Below are positions 26,830 to 35,776 of a DNA stretch of 64,000 nucleotides, in pieces. This DNA is from DAOTKC01 sp035449045. Its GTDB lineage: Bacteria; Bacillota; Clostridia; Christensenellales; CAG-917. The notes under the pieces are model-generated. The model was given only the letters and a program-made list of their open reading frames with translations. It made no database searches and was not told where the DNA came from. Within the stretch, counting starts at the first letter, position 1; each line of letters opens with the position of its first letter. The stretch spans positions 7,798 to 71,797 of the forward strand of contig DAOTKC010000004.1 in the NCBI GenBank assembly GCA_035449045.1, written 5' to 3'. The position numbers and the translations under genes were made by a program.

Positions 26830-27330
26830 TCACACCTCGGTGCTTCCGAAGCCGCCCCTTCTGGGCGCTTTGGCATCATCGCTTTCGGTTATTCCGAAGG
26901 GTAAAAACACTCCTTGAGCGAATCCCTTACCTGCGGCAAGAGAGAGCGTTTTTCCCTCGCGTGAGTTGTTGCCGATTTTAATCATAATATGGCCTTCGTT
27001 GTCGGCAAAAAAATAATCGGTGTCAACTATCCCCACCGTGTTGTCAAGCTGCAGCCGGAAGTTAAAGCCCAGCCCGCTTTTGGGGAAGATGAAAAGCGCG
27101 AAGCCGTCATTGATTTTGGCGCAGACGCCCGTCGGCACAATGACCGAGTCACCCGCTTTAAGCTCTAAATGAAAGGGCAGAAAAAAATCGTAGCCCGCCG
27201 AGCCGCGCGTGGCGCGCTTGGGCAAAACAATTTTCTGATAGGCCGCCTTTGCGTCAGAAAAGCCCGCCGCCTCGGCGTCCGAGATAAAACGGCTTTCGCT
27301 TACTTTATAAAATTCGCCCGCTGTTTTCAT
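26830..27330 (-). CDS. dut: dUTP diphosphatase
   Basis: A 166-residue trimeric dUTPase that hydrolyses dUTP to dUMP and pyrophosphate, keeping uracil out of DNA. The conserved motifs can be followed: the uracil/Tyr motif GIVDTDYFF near residue 103, FPKSGLGFNF near 84, and the C-terminal P-loop-like arm RRGGFGSTEV at the end. The N-terminal 25 residues are an extension over the shortest forms. The leader is GGGAGT. The stop is TGA, and the 79-bp duplication begins immediately after it. With a uracil glycosylase in the same window, it handles uracil in DNA. Confidence 0.9.
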   Translation of the reverse strand: MKTAGEFYKVSESRFISDAEAAGFSDAKAAYQKIVLPKRATRGSAGYDFFLPFHLELKAGDSVIVPTGVCAKINDGFALFIFPKSGLGFNFRLQLDNTVGIVDTDYFFADNEGHIMIKIGNNSREGKTLSLAAGKGFAQGVFLPFGITESDDAKAPRRGGFGSTEV

Positions 27331-27422
27331 ATACTCCCAAAGTTTACCAAAAATTTACTTAAAAGTCAATTTAGACCCTCAATATAATTTTTAGATTGCA
27401 GGGCGTTTCCGTCCTCAAACAA

Positions 27423-27451
27423 TTGCCTTATAACGGTAAAAAATATATAAT
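27423..27451 (+). promoter_or_regulatory. promoter of lplA, leaderless
   Basis: -35 TTGCCT (27423-27428), 17-base spacer and -10 TATAAT (27446-27451), which ends exactly six bases before the GTG start of lplA. This is the same spacing as dnaA and recF, and no Shine-Dalgarno is present. Confidence 0.65.
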
Positions 27452-27457
27452 AGCCGT

Positions 27458-28465
27458 GTGGAAAAACGCGAGGTCTTAGTCGGCGAAAGCCTCAATCCTT
27501 ACTTAAATCTTGCGGTGGAGAGCGCCCTTTTAGACGCCGTCCTTCCCTCTGAAATCATACTTTATCTCTGGCAAAACGAAAGAACCGTCGTTATAGGCAA
27601 AAATCAGGACCCTTATTTTGAGCTCGATGTCAACCTTCTCAGCGCCGAGGAGGGCTATCTCGCCCGCCGCCGCACCGGCGGAGGCGCCGTCTATCACGAC
27701 CAAGGAAACTTGAATTTTTCATTTATAGCGGGCAAGGATTGCTACGACTTGGATGCGCAGTTTAAGTTGATTTGCGCCGCGGTTTGCGCGTTTGGGATAG
27801 AGGCGAGCCCGACGGGCAGAAACGACATCGCGGCGGACGGCAGAAAATTTTCGGGCAACGCATTTTTACACCTTAAACACGCCTCCCTTCATCACGGCAC
27901 GCTCCTCATTAATACGGACGCTGTAAAACTTGCGCGCTATCTGACGGTCGACGCCGCCAAGCTAAAAAAACGCGGCGTCGAATCGGTCAAAAGCAGAATA
28001 GTCAACCTTGCCGAGCTCAACGCCGAAATCACGCCGAACAATATTGCCGAGGAACTCATAAAAGTGTTTTCGGGCGCGGAAAAAGTTAAAAAACTTAGTT
28101 TTCAAGAAATCGCCGCTCGCCCCGAAACCCAAGAGTGGCGCCGAAAGTTTGAAAGCAAAAAATGGCTTTTCGGCAGATTCGGCGAGATGAAAAAAATCGC
28201 GAGCGAAACATATTCTTGGGGTTTGGCCGGCCTTTATTCCGACGGAAAAACGGTAGCCTTCGCGACCGACGGCCTGTTTCCGAGAGCGGTGGATTTTGCC
28301 GAAAAAGCGATTTTATCGTTAAAAAGCACCGAAAAAACCATCGATTTGGAAGAAATCATAAAAATAACGTCCGGCACGGAAGGGCTTTTTGAAAGCGAAA
28401 AGACCTGCGCGCTTGAGCTCATTGAACTATTCGTTAAGGCGCGAAAGGAGATTGAAAGTGTTTGA
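27458..28465 (+). CDS. lplA: lipoate-protein ligase A
   Basis: A 335-residue ligase that activates lipoate with ATP and attaches it to lipoyl domains, here most likely GcvH five genes on. The lipoyl-AMP site is RRRTGGGAVYHDQGNLNFSF near residue 70, GRNDIAADGRKFSGNAF is near 127 and the conserved HHGTLLINTD near 148. A C-terminal accessory domain follows (from about 245). The start is GTG, leaderless by the promoter position. Its TGA stop overlaps the lpdA start region by eight bases, so the two are coupled. Confidence 0.92.
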   Translation: MEKREVLVGESLNPYLNLAVESALLDAVLPSEIILYLWQNERTVVIGKNQDPYFELDVNLLSAEEGYLARRRTGGGAVYHDQGNLNFSFIAGKDCYDLDAQFKLICAAVCAFGIEASPTGRNDIAADGRKFSGNAFLHLKHASLHHGTLLINTDAVKLARYLTVDAAKLKKRGVESVKSRIVNLAELNAEITPNNIAEELIKVFSGAEKVKKLSFQEIAARPETQEWRRKFESKKWLFGRFGEMKKIASETYSWGLAGLYSDGKTVAFATDGLFPRAVDFAEKAILSLKSTEKTIDLEEIIKITSGTEGLFESEKTCALELIELFVKARKEIESV

Positions 28466-29804
28466 TATTACGTTTATCGGCGGCGGGCCTGCGGGAACGG
28501 CGGGCGCTATAAAGGCGGCGGCAGAAGGGCAAAAGGTCGCCGTCGTGGAGAGAGGCGAGCTCGGCGGAACCTGCTTAAACCGCGGCTGCATTCCCACCAA
28601 AGCGCTTTTGAAATCGGCCGATATATTTGCCGACGCCAAGGCGGCGGGATTTCTTAGCTCCGAAATTTTTTTCGAGCAAGCGGCATATCAAAAAAAGGAC
28701 GCGCTCATTCTTAAACTTCGCGAAGGGCTTTCGGCAAGGCTTTCAAAAAACAAAATAATTTGCCGGACCGGCGAAGCCTCTTTTATCGACAAAAACACTT
28801 TAAAGATAGCTTTATCTGACGGAAAAATCGAAACCATAGAGTCAAACAATTTCGTAATCGCGACGGGCTCGCGGCCGGCGAAGCTTCCCATTTCGGGCAT
28901 AGAGCACGCCCTGACCTCCGACGAAGTGCTCAAAACCCCCGTTGATGCCGACAAAATTTTAATTATCGGCGGCGGCGTAATCGGCGCCGAGTTCGCAAGC
29001 TATTTCAACGCCGGCGGCAAAAAAGTGACGATTGCCGAAGCGGAAGCAAATATTTTGAACACCTTCGACCGCGAGGTGTCGCAGCGCATGGCGCTGATTT
29101 TCAAAAAGCGCGGCATCACCGTGCTGACGGCGGCCAAGGTGAGAAAAATAGAGAAAATCGAAGCTAATCGGCTTTCGGTCGAAATCGAAACCGCGGGCGG
29201 CATTATTTCCGAAGTTTTCGGCGCCGTCGTCGTCAGCGTGGGGCGCGTCGCCGAAGTAAAGAGCTTAAACCTTCAAAGCGCCGGCTTTAGTTCCGATACC
29301 GCGCTTAAGGCCGATATCTGCGGCCGCACCGAGGTTGAAAATGTCTACGCCGTGGGCGATGCCGCGGCGGCCGTCAAGCTTGCCCATTTTGCCGAGGCGC
29401 AAGCGGTGAACGCGGTTTGCGACATTTTGGATATTCCCCCCGCATACGACCTCGCCTTTATTCCTTCCTGCGTCTACACCTCGCCCGAAATCGCATCGGT
29501 GGGACGCACTAATTTTGCGGCGGGTGAGGCGATAATAGCAAAGAGCATTTTAGGCGGAAACGGCCGCGCTCAAATCCAAGACGCCGCCGAAGGGTTTGTA
29601 AAACTTGCTTTCGAGCCCGCGAGCTTGAAGCTTTTGGGCGCGACAATCATGGCGCCATTTGCATCCGAACTCATCTACGGCCTTGCCGCGGCGGCGGTAA
29701 ACGGACTTACGGCAAAGGAGCTCGCAAAAACGGTCTATCCCCACCCCTCGGTGTCGGAAGCCGTCCGCGAAGCCGCCCAAGCGGCGCTTGAAAAGAGCGT
29801 TTAA
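28458..29804 (+). CDS. lpdA: dihydrolipoyl dehydrogenase (L-protein)
   Basis: A 448-residue flavoprotein that reoxidises dihydrolipoyl-GcvH with NAD+. FAD binding is FIGGGPAGTAGAIKAA, the redox disulfide is GGTCLNRGCIPTKALL near residue 37, NAD binding is ILIIGGGVIGAEFASYF near 172, and the catalytic His-Glu pair is in YPHPSVSEAVREA at the C-terminus. I set the start at the GTG 28458 because AAGGAG lies seven bases upstream; this removes 23 unsupported residues of the open frame. It overlaps lplA and precedes gcvT by 166 bases. Confidence 0.93.
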   Translation: MFDITFIGGGPAGTAGAIKAAAEGQKVAVVERGELGGTCLNRGCIPTKALLKSADIFADAKAAGFLSSEIFFEQAAYQKKDALILKLREGLSARLSKNKIICRTGEASFIDKNTLKIALSDGKIETIESNNFVIATGSRPAKLPISGIEHALTSDEVLKTPVDADKILIIGGGVIGAEFASYFNAGGKKVTIAEAEANILNTFDREVSQRMALIFKKRGITVLTAAKVRKIEKIEANRLSVEIETAGGIISEVFGAVVVSVGRVAEVKSLNLQSAGFSSDTALKADICGRTEVENVYAVGDAAAAVKLAHFAEAQAVNAVCDILDIPPAYDLAFIPSCVYTSPEIASVGRTNFAAGEAIIAKSILGGNGRAQIQDAAEGFVKLAFEPASLKLLGATIMAPFASELIYGLAAAAVNGLTAKELAKTVYPHPSVSEAVREAAQAALEKSV

Positions 29805-29970
29805 ACCATTTGCCGAAGAAAAAGCTAAAACGCAAAACGCTGAAACAGATAAGCGAGCTCGCCCGATAAAATAGCAAAATTAAAAAAACAAGACAAAAAC
29901 ACAGCATTTCATATTAAAATAGATAGTAAGTTTACCTTAATAAACAACCAAAAGGATAAGGGAAAAAAAT

Positions 29971-31047
29971 ATGGCGCTAAAAACTCCGCTCTACGAAACG
30001 CACGAAAAGCTCGGCGGAAAAATAGTCGAGTTCGGCGGCTATCTTTTGCCGGTCAACTATCAAAAGGGCATCATTTTCGAGCATAACGCCGTTCGATGCG
30101 GCGTCGGGCTGTTTGACGTTTCGCACATGGGCGAGATTTTGATTTCAGGCAAAGAGGCGGCGGCCGCGCTGAGGCGGCTGGTCACCAACAAGGTGTCAAC
30201 GATTAAGGTGGGTCAATGCCGCTATACGCTTATGTGCTACCCCGACGGCGGCATAGTCGACGACCTTCTCATCTATAAATTCTCCGACGAGGAATATTTT
30301 TTAATCGTCAACGCCGCCAACAAGGATAAGGACTTCGCGTGGATAACCGAAAACATCTCGGGGGACGCCGTAGCCACCGATTTATCGGATAAAATCGGGC
30401 AGATTGCCGTCCAAGGTCCGCTTGCCGAAAAAGTAATGGCAAAGACCGCCGATATGACGCTTATCCCTAAAAAACGCTATTATTTTGCGCGTGACGTCGT
30501 GGTCTTCGGCAAAAAATGCCTTGTCTCCACGACAGGCTATACCGGCGAAGACGGGTATGAAATCTACTGCGATGCCGCCGATACCGCCGAAATCTACGAG
30601 AAACTGATGGAAGCGGGCAGCGAGATAGGAATCGAACCCTGCGGGCTTGGTGCGCGCGATACCCTCCGCTTCGAGAGCTCGATGCCGCTCTACGGCCACG
30701 AGCTTTCTGCCGAGATAAAGGCAAACGAAGTGGGACTCGATATGTTCATAAAGTCCGACGAGGAATTTATCGGGCGCGAGGCGATTTTAAACAATCCGCC
30801 GGCATATTGCCGCCGCGGGCTTAAGCTTGTCGACCGCGGAATCGCTAGAGAGCACGCCGACGTTTACGGCGAAGACGGTCAAAAAATAGGTTTTACGACC
30901 TCGGGAATGCCCTGCCCCACCGTGGGCGGCGCCTACGCCATGGCGAGAATCAAGGCGGACTACGCGTTCGACCGCGTGTTTATCGACGTTCGGGGAAAGA
31001 TGCTGGCCGCCGAGTTCGTTCCCATGCCGTTTTATAAGAAAGCGTAA
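29971..31047 (+). CDS. gcvT: glycine cleavage system aminomethyltransferase (T-protein)
   Basis: A 358-residue folate-dependent enzyme that releases ammonia from aminomethyl-lipoyl-GcvH and forms 5,10-methylene-THF. Family features are FGGYLLPVNYQKGI near residue 21, GLFDVSHMGEI near 46, the folate-binding Asp region around YTGEDGYEIYC near 189, and the C-terminal TSGMPCPTVGGAYAMA near 310. The leader is AAGGATAAGGG. The 166-base spacer before it has no glycine-riboswitch consensus that I can see. It is the first of four gcv genes in order T-H-PA-PB. Confidence 0.95.
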   Translation: MALKTPLYETHEKLGGKIVEFGGYLLPVNYQKGIIFEHNAVRCGVGLFDVSHMGEILISGKEAAAALRRLVTNKVSTIKVGQCRYTLMCYPDGGIVDDLLIYKFSDEEYFLIVNAANKDKDFAWITENISGDAVATDLSDKIGQIAVQGPLAEKVMAKTADMTLIPKKRYYFARDVVVFGKKCLVSTTGYTGEDGYEIYCDAADTAEIYEKLMEAGSEIGIEPCGLGARDTLRFESSMPLYGHELSAEIKANEVGLDMFIKSDEEFIGREAILNNPPAYCRRGLKLVDRGIAREHADVYGEDGQKIGFTTSGMPCPTVGGAYAMARIKADYAFDRVFIDVRGKMLAAEFVPMPFYKKA

Positions 31048-31132
31048 GTTGTGGCAAACCTAGCTATTAACTATCAATAACAAGGCTAAAAAGCGGGCAA
31101 CCGCCAAGATAAGGAAACTCCAGGAGGAAAAA

Positions 31133-31489
31133 ATGGAAAAATTCTATCAAAAGACCCACGAGTGGGCAAGCTTTGAAAAAACCGTCGCCACCATCGGCAT
31201 TTCGGCATACGCCGTCAAAGAGCTGGGCGACATCGTCTTCGTATCCCTTCCCGAGGTCGGCGACACCGTCAAGGTCGGCACGCCCTTCGCCGAGGTCGAA
31301 TCCGTCAAGGCGGTTTCCGAAATATACAGTCCCGTCGAAGGCGTTATCGCCGAAGTCAACGACGAGCTTATCGACAATCCCGCCGCCGTCAACGCCGCGG
31401 CAGGCGAGGCTTGGTTTATCAAGGTCGACTACACCAAAATCGGCGCGCTCGTTAGCGAGGCCGAATACGACGCCATGGAAAAGGAATAA
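31133..31489 (+). CDS. gcvH: glycine cleavage system H protein
   Basis: A 118-residue lipoyl carrier that shuttles the aminomethyl group between P, T and L proteins. The lipoylated lysine is in FAEVESVKAVSEIYSPVEG near residue 60; the Glu-Ser-Val-Lys-Ala core is canonical. The N-terminus HEWASFEKTVATIGISAYA also matches. The leader is CCAGGAGG, a strong site. It lies 85 bases after gcvT and only three bases before gcvPA. Confidence 0.97.
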   Translation: MEKFYQKTHEWASFEKTVATIGISAYAVKELGDIVFVSLPEVGDTVKVGTPFAEVESVKAVSEIYSPVEGVIAEVNDELIDNPAAVNAAAGEAWFIKVDYTKIGALVSEAEYDAMEKE

Positions 31490-31492
31490 ACT

Positions 31493-32809
31493 ATGCGTTA
31501 CACACCTCACACCAAAGAGGACGTCGAGGCGATGCTCAAAGAAATCGGCGCGCCCTCGATAAAGAGACTTTACGCCGATATCCCCAAGGATTTGCGCGCA
31601 AAAAAGCTTAAGCTTGCCGACGGCATCGCCGAGGCGGACGCCGAGCGCGAGCTTGTCCGACTGTCCCAAAAGAACAAACGCTTTGATATCGTTCTTCGCG
31701 GCGCCGGCGCCTACGACCACTATATCCCGCCCGTCGTAAAAGCCCTCACGTCGCGCTCGGAGTTCGTCACCGCCTACACGCCCTACCAGGCCGAGCTTTC
31801 TCAAGGCATACTCCAGTCGATATTCGAATATCAAACCATAATCTGCCGGCTTACCGCGATGGACGCGTCCAACGCCTCTCACTACGACGGCGGCACGGCG
31901 GCGGCCGAAGCGGCGCTGATGACGCGTGAAAAGTCAAAAAACAAGCTTTTGGTCGCGCCCAACGTCAAGCCGCAGGTCTTAGAGGTTTTAAGGACGTATC
32001 TTACCGATATGGAGATAGTTGCCGCCCCCGAAAAAGCCGGCAAGCTCGATATCGAGGCCGCGAAAGCGGTTTTAAGCGAGGATTACGCCGCTCTCTACAT
32101 CGAACAGCCCAACTATTTCGGGCTTATCGAGGACATAGAAAAAGCCGCGGATTTGGCTCACGCGGCGGGCGCCAAGCTGATTGCGGGCGTCTATCCCATT
32201 ACGGCGGGGCTGCTTAAGCGCGCGGGCGACTGCGGCGCCGACATCGCCGTCGGCGAGGGACAGCCTTTGGGCATGCCGCTCTCCTTCGGCGGGCCCTATC
32301 TCGGTTTTATGGCGGCCAAAAAGCCGCTCATCAGAAAGCTTCCCGGAAGAATTGTCGGCGAAACCGTCGACCGCGAGGGAAAACGCGCATTTGTTTTGAC
32401 GCTTCAGGCGCGCGAACAGCATATCCGCCGCGAAAAGGCGTCCTCCAACATCTGCTCCAATCAGGCGCATTGCGCGCTGACCGCCGCAACTTACGTCTCG
32501 GCGCTGGGCGCGGAAGGACTGAAGGCGGTAGCGCAAAGGTCGGTCACAAACGCCCACTATTTAAAAGACCGTTTGTCCGAAATAGGCTTTAAAGCGGTTT
32601 ACGGCGGCGAGTTTTTCAACGAGTTTTTGACGGAGTCCGACTATGATTCGCAAGCGGTGTCCGACGCCTTAAAGCGGCGCGGCATTTTAGGCGGCCTGCC
32701 CGTCACGCCCTCAAAAATTTTGTGGTGCGCCACCGAAAAACTCACCAAGGCCGACATCGACAAAGCGGTATCGGTCATCAAATCCGCCATATCCAAAAAA
32801 GCTCTGTGA
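31493..32809 (+). CDS. gcvPA: glycine dehydrogenase (decarboxylating) subunit 1
   Basis: A 438-residue N-terminal half of the P-protein, split as in most Bacillota and archaea. It starts MRYTPHTKEDVEAMLKEIG. Family motifs include FLRGAGAY-like VLRGAGAYDHYIPPVV near residue 63 and the YTPYQAEISQG-like TPYQAELSQGILQSIFE near 96. It pairs with GcvPB to form the PLP-dependent decarboxylase. The ribosome-binding site AAGGA lies inside the end of gcvH. The stop is TGA. Confidence 0.96.
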   Translation: MRYTPHTKEDVEAMLKEIGAPSIKRLYADIPKDLRAKKLKLADGIAEADAERELVRLSQKNKRFDIVLRGAGAYDHYIPPVVKALTSRSEFVTAYTPYQAELSQGILQSIFEYQTIICRLTAMDASNASHYDGGTAAAEAALMTREKSKNKLLVAPNVKPQVLEVLRTYLTDMEIVAAPEKAGKLDIEAAKAVLSEDYAALYIEQPNYFGLIEDIEKAADLAHAAGAKLIAGVYPITAGLLKRAGDCGADIAVGEGQPLGMPLSFGGPYLGFMAAKKPLIRKLPGRIVGETVDREGKRAFVLTLQAREQHIRREKASSNICSNQAHCALTAATYVSALGAEGLKAVAQRSVTNAHYLKDRLSEIGFKAVYGGEFFNEFLTESDYDSQAVSDALKRRGILGGLPVTPSKILWCATEKLTKADIDKAVSVIKSAISKKAL

Positions 32810-32854
32810 ATCAATCCGCAACATAAGCGAACCTTTGGAAAAAATAGGTAAAAA

Positions 32855-34285
32855 ATGGAAACGATATTTGAAAAAAGCGTAAAAGGACGGCGCACCGATT
32901 ATATCGGAGCCTCCGCACTTGCCGAGTATAAGCTCGACGATAAATTTTTGAGCGAGTCTACGCCCGAGCTTCCCGAAATGGCCGAGGTCGATTTAGTCCG
33001 CCACTACACCGAGCTCTCCAGGCGCGCCTTCGGAGTCGACAACGGGTTTTATCCCTTGGGAAGCTGCACCATGAAATACAACCCCAAGCTCGGCGAGGCG
33101 GCGGCGGCACTGCCCGGCTTTACCGCAGTCCATCCGCTTCAGGACGTTGAAGACGTTCAGGGCGCGGCCGAGCTTATGTATCGCTTAGGAAAAAGCCTTG
33201 GCGAAATCACCGGCATGGACGCCTTTGCGCTTACGCCCGCGGCGGGCGCGCACGGCGAGCTGACCGGCCTTAAGATAATCAAGGCCTATCACGAGTCGCG
33301 CGGCGACTTTGACCGCGTCAAAATCCTCTGCCCCGACTCGGCGCACGGCACCAATCCCGCAAGCGCCGCGCTTGCCGGCCTTTCGGTCGTCAACATTCCC
33401 TCTTACTCGGACGGCGGCGTCGACCTTGCGGCGCTTGAGGCCGCTGCCGCGGAAGGCGGTATTGCCGGTCTTATGCTCACCAACCCCAACACGCTCGGCA
33501 TGTTCGAGAAAAACATTAAAAAAATCGAGGAAATTGTGCACGGCGCGGGCGGCCTGCTCTACTACGACGGCGCAAACTTAAATGCTATTATGGGCGTGGC
33601 GCGTCCCGGCGATATGGGCTTTGACGTCGTCCACCTCAACCTTCACAAGACCTTTGCGACGCCTCACGGCGGCGGCGGGCCGGGCTCCGGTCCGGTGGGC
33701 TGCAAGGCCGCATTAGCCGAGTTTCTGCCCTCGCCCGTGGTTATAAAGGAAGGCGGAAAATACCGCTTTGCCGCGCCAAAGAAAACTATCGGCAGAATGA
33801 AGTGCTTTTTCGGCAATTTCCTCGTCATGGTCAAGGCCTATTCCTATATTCTTTCGCTGGGCGGCGACGGCTTGAAGCAGGCGTCCGAGCTCGCCGTGCT
33901 CAACGCGAACTACCTAAAATCCAAGCTTTCCGAAATCGACTATCTGCCGAAAAGATATTGCATGCACGAGTTCGTGGCGAGCCTAGAGAGCTTCAAGGCC
34001 AAAACGGGAGTGTCGGCGCTTGACGTTGCCAAAGCCATGATTGATATCGGCATCCATCCGCCCACCATGTATTTCCCCCTCATCGTAAAGGAAGCGCTCA
34101 TGTTCGAGCCGACGGAAACGGAATCCAAAGAGACGCTGAGCGCCGCCGCGGGCAAAATCCTGTCCATTCTCCGCGAGGCCGAGACAGACTCCGAAAAGTT
34201 CCACCACGTTCCCTTGAGCGCGCCGATTTCCCGCCCCGACGAAGTCCGCGCCGCCCGCACACCCATCCTCAAAGCGGACGATTAA
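32855..34285 (+). CDS. gcvPB: glycine dehydrogenase (decarboxylating) subunit 2
   Basis: A 476-residue PLP-binding half of the P-protein. The Schiff-base lysine is in HLNLHKTFATPHGGGGPG near residue 265. Other landmarks are FYPLGSCTMKYNPK near 65 and DSAHGTNPASAALAG near 160. With GcvPA it decarboxylates glycine onto GcvH. The leader is weak (AGG seven bases upstream). A good terminator follows at 34335, ending a T-H-PA-PB unit that, with lplA and lpdA, contains every glycine-cleavage component. Confidence 0.96.
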   Translation: METIFEKSVKGRRTDYIGASALAEYKLDDKFLSESTPELPEMAEVDLVRHYTELSRRAFGVDNGFYPLGSCTMKYNPKLGEAAAALPGFTAVHPLQDVEDVQGAAELMYRLGKSLGEITGMDAFALTPAAGAHGELTGLKIIKAYHESRGDFDRVKILCPDSAHGTNPASAALAGLSVVNIPSYSDGGVDLAALEAAAAEGGIAGLMLTNPNTLGMFEKNIKKIEEIVHGAGGLLYYDGANLNAIMGVARPGDMGFDVVHLNLHKTFATPHGGGGPGSGPVGCKAALAEFLPSPVVIKEGGKYRFAAPKKTIGRMKCFFGNFLVMVKAYSYILSLGGDGLKQASELAVLNANYLKSKLSEIDYLPKRYCMHEFVASLESFKAKTGVSALDVAKAMIDIGIHPPTMYFPLIVKEALMFEPTETESKETLSAAAGKILSILREAETDSEKFHHVPLSAPISRPDEVRAARTPILKADD

Positions 34286-34332
34286 GCCGATTTCGGGCAA
34301 AAGCTAACTCGACCCCGTCCAAATATCATATT

Positions 34333-34363
34333 TTAGCCGCCGCTTCGGGCGGCTTATATTTTT
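34333..34363 (+). terminator. terminator of the gcv operon
   Basis: Stem AGCCGCC/GGCGGCT (34335-34341 with 34348-34354) followed by TATATTTTT. Confidence 0.8.
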
Positions 34364-34453
34364 ATAAAGAAAATATAACTTTATAAATCCAATCAAAAAC
34401 GCCTAAAACATAATGTTTACATAATAGTAAAATACATATAAATACATTTGGGC

Positions 34454-34482
34454 GTGACAAATGTCGAATTTAGACGTATAAT
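34454..34482 (+). promoter_or_regulatory. promoter of the first chromate-transporter gene
   Basis: -35 GTGACA (34454-34459), 17-base spacer and -10 TATAAT (34477-34482). The leader before the ATG at 34502 is about 13 bases and carries TTAGGG as the ribosome-binding site. Confidence 0.6.
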
Positions 34483-34501
34483 AAATACATTAGGGTTTTC
34501 T

Positions 34502-35347
34502 ATGGACGAGGCGTTGAAAAAATCCAAGCTCAAACTGCTCTGGCGGCTTTTTTACGAAACGGCCCTGATTTCGGCGTTGACTTTGGGCGGCGGCTATGTC
34601 ATCATTTCCCTCATTAAGAAAAAATTTGTCGAAAAACTCAAATGGATTGGCGAAGACGAGATGCTCGATATTCTGGCGGTCGCGCAATCGGCGCCCGGCG
34701 CTATGGCAATCAACTGCTCCATTCTTGTCGGCTATCGCTTGGCGGGAATTTGGGGCGCGCTGACGGCGGTATTCGCAACCGCGCTTCCGCCCTTCGTCAT
34801 TATTGTCGCGGTATCGCTGATATACAGGCTGGTCCGCGACAGCAAGGTGATGGACGCTTTAATGCTGGGCATTCAGGCCGGAATAGCCGCCGTCATAGTG
34901 AGCGTAGTCATAGATATGTCGGCAGCAATTCTCAAAAAGAAAAGCTATATTTCGCTTGCAGTCATGCTTATTTCGTTTGCAATTATCGTTGCATTCAAGG
35001 TTCACGTCGGCTTCATCATCTTAGGCTGTGTCGCCCTCGGCATTATCATTACTCTGATAAAATCAAAAAAGCCGAAAAACGCAGAAAAAGCTCAGAACGC
35101 ACAAGCTGCCGACGGCGAAGAAGCGCCCGATTTAAAGGGAGAAACCGCCGAAAACGCCGAAATCGGCGCCAAAACCGCTGAAATTTCAGAGAACATCGAA
35201 AATCCGGCTTGCGAAAATCTTCAAAAAGCCGACTCGGAAAATGCGGATAAAATCAACGAGAGCGAAGCGGCTTGCCAAAATCAAGCCTGTTCGGATTGCG
35301 CTATTGACTTAAAAACTTCTGAAACCGAAGATAGCGACGAAAACTAA
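34502..35347 (+). CDS. chrA: chromate transporter (CHR) half-length subunit with an acidic Cys-containing tail
   Basis: A 281-residue protein. Residues 20-195 form a single CHR domain with about six membrane segments; the signature TLGGGYVIISLIKKKFVEK and the AVAQSAPGAMAINCSILVGYRLAG region are clear. Half-length ChrA proteins work in pairs, here with the gene at 35777. Chromate export is the family's tested activity, but in anaerobes the natural substrate is uncertain. The C-terminal 85 or so residues form an unusual Glu/Ala/Asn-rich low-complexity tail, with four Cys near the end (ENPACENL and EAACQNQACSDC). I chose the ATG at 34502; an upstream GTG-type extension is unsupported. Confidence 0.85.
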   Translation: MDEALKKSKLKLLWRLFYETALISALTLGGGYVIISLIKKKFVEKLKWIGEDEMLDILAVAQSAPGAMAINCSILVGYRLAGIWGALTAVFATALPPFVIIVAVSLIYRLVRDSKVMDALMLGIQAGIAAVIVSVVIDMSAAILKKKSYISLAVMLISFAIIVAFKVHVGFIILGCVALGIIITLIKSKKPKNAEKAQNAQAADGEEAPDLKGETAENAEIGAKTAEISENIENPACENLQKADSENADKINESEAACQNQACSDCAIDLKTSETEDSDEN

Positions 35348-35592
35348 AAAACTCCGAGTGACGGCTCGGGAACAAAATGACTTTGAGAAGAACTATATAT
35401 GCCCCGGCGCAAAGCGCAACGCCTTAGGCCGATGTAAAGCAGTAGAAAACTTAAAATATCAACAAAAAGCGCGCTAGCACGAAAATACAGAAGTTCGCAA
35501 AAGTTACGAATTAGCGCAAAAAAGACCAAGCATTTAAAAACCGCAAACGGAGCTGCAAAACTCCCATAAGGCGCAAAGCAAACGGATTATGC

Positions 35593-35670
35593 CGGCTATT
35601 AAGCAAGCCTCTAGGTTTATAGTTGCTTCGTAAATAGCCGAAACCTTGCAATCCGGATTGCCGCGCGCGG
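35593..35670. other. structured spacer between the two chromate-transporter genes
   Basis: A long hairpin pairs CGGCTATTAAGCAA (35593-35606) with TTGCTT and AATAGCCG (35623-35640, four-base bulge). It is followed by the perfect palindromes GCAATCCGGATTGC (35648-35661) and CCGCGCGCGG. The remainder of the 35348-35776 spacer has no gene. The function is unknown; an intercistronic RNA structure or an operator would fit. Confidence 0.5.
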
Positions 35671-35776
35671 TGCGGAAAGCATAAGACGCTATCGAATAGC
35701 GGTATTAAAAAATAAGTATTATATTAACAAAATAGGTCTTTTCTAAAAAAGCAGAAAACGGACTTAGCGGCAAAAA

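Noticed and set aside
29805..29970. Glycine riboswitch before gcvT
   Set aside because: I could not find the conserved glycine-aptamer words; the spacer is A-rich with a plain ribosome-binding site.
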